From NCBI GenBank assembly GCA_038246575.1, contig JBBRVU010000024.1, positions 1-33,228 of the forward strand: a stretch of DNA of 33,228 bases. Reading direction: 5' to 3'. The stretch comes from JACCUZ01 sp038246575. GTDB taxonomy: Bacteria; Actinomycetota; Actinomycetes; JACCUZ01. A program made the translations under genes and the position numbers. Positions within the stretch are counted from its first letter, which is position 1. The number at the start of each line of letters is the position of its first letter. The notes under the pieces are model-generated. The model did not search any database, was not told where the DNA came from, and worked only from the letters and a program-made list of their open reading frames with translations. Of this stretch, positions 32,955 through 33,228 are shown in pieces.

Positions 32955-33228
<274 letters not shown>

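Overview
The window looks like chromosomal DNA from a high-GC actinobacterium, most plausibly a Nocardioides-like member of the Propionibacteriales. The placement is inferred from very high GC, frequent GTG starts, strings of 4-bp GTGA/ATGA overlaps, and a gene order shared with Mycobacterium and Streptomyces: TPR - HAD - tlyA - nadK - recN - steA - mctB-like - pyrG - NUDIX - xerD - parA - scpA - scpB - rsuA-type - cmk - der. Most genes lie on the minus strand, so this core block reads right to left.

Region 1 (1-3.4 kb) is a minus-strand maturation cluster for a molybdenum hydroxylase of the CO-dehydrogenase/xanthine-dehydrogenase type: MoxR-type AAA ATPase, VWA (CoxE-like) protein, XdhC, and a MobA-like nucleotidyltransferase cut by the left edge. 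The catalytic subunits are not in the window. Region 2 (3.4-9.5 kb) holds a small unknown protein, a LytR C-terminal-domain protein, der, cmk, tyrA (with ACT domain) and aroH, then an EamA-type exporter and an MmcQ/YjbR protein. Region 3 (9.5-10.95 kb) is the only clearly accessory-looking stretch: a DUF1801 gene, a decayed SAM-methyltransferase pseudogene, and two of the three copies of an 87-bp repeat.

Region 4 (10.9-17.8 kb) contains the pseudouridine synthase, scpB, scpA, a small possible ribbon-helix-helix protein, parA, a secreted glycoside-hydrolase-like protein, xerD and ald. Region 5 (17.9-27.7 kb) has a two-TM protein, NUDIX hydrolase, pyrG, the MctB/SteB-like and SteA pair, recN, nadK, tlyA, a small conserved protein and a coiled-coil protein with a histone-H1-like lysine tail. 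Region 6 (27.8-32.7 kb) has an SCP2-like protein, a HAD-IIA phosphatase, two TPR proteins, DUF1015 and a short SSB paralogue. The right end is the 3' end of an rRNA operon on the minus strand (23S, 5S, terminator).

The strongest unexplained structure is an 87-bp element in three copies. Each copy is two direct 26-mers at an exact 61-bp period, followed on the same strand by a G-rich tract. One copy fills the xdhC-mobA junction, one abuts the methyltransferase pseudogene and one lies in a nearby gap. A second pattern is repeated leaderless-promoter geometry: a TAnnnT hexamer 6-7 nt before the start codon in front of at least six genes. No CRISPR array, insertion sequence, prophage or tRNA gene was seen.
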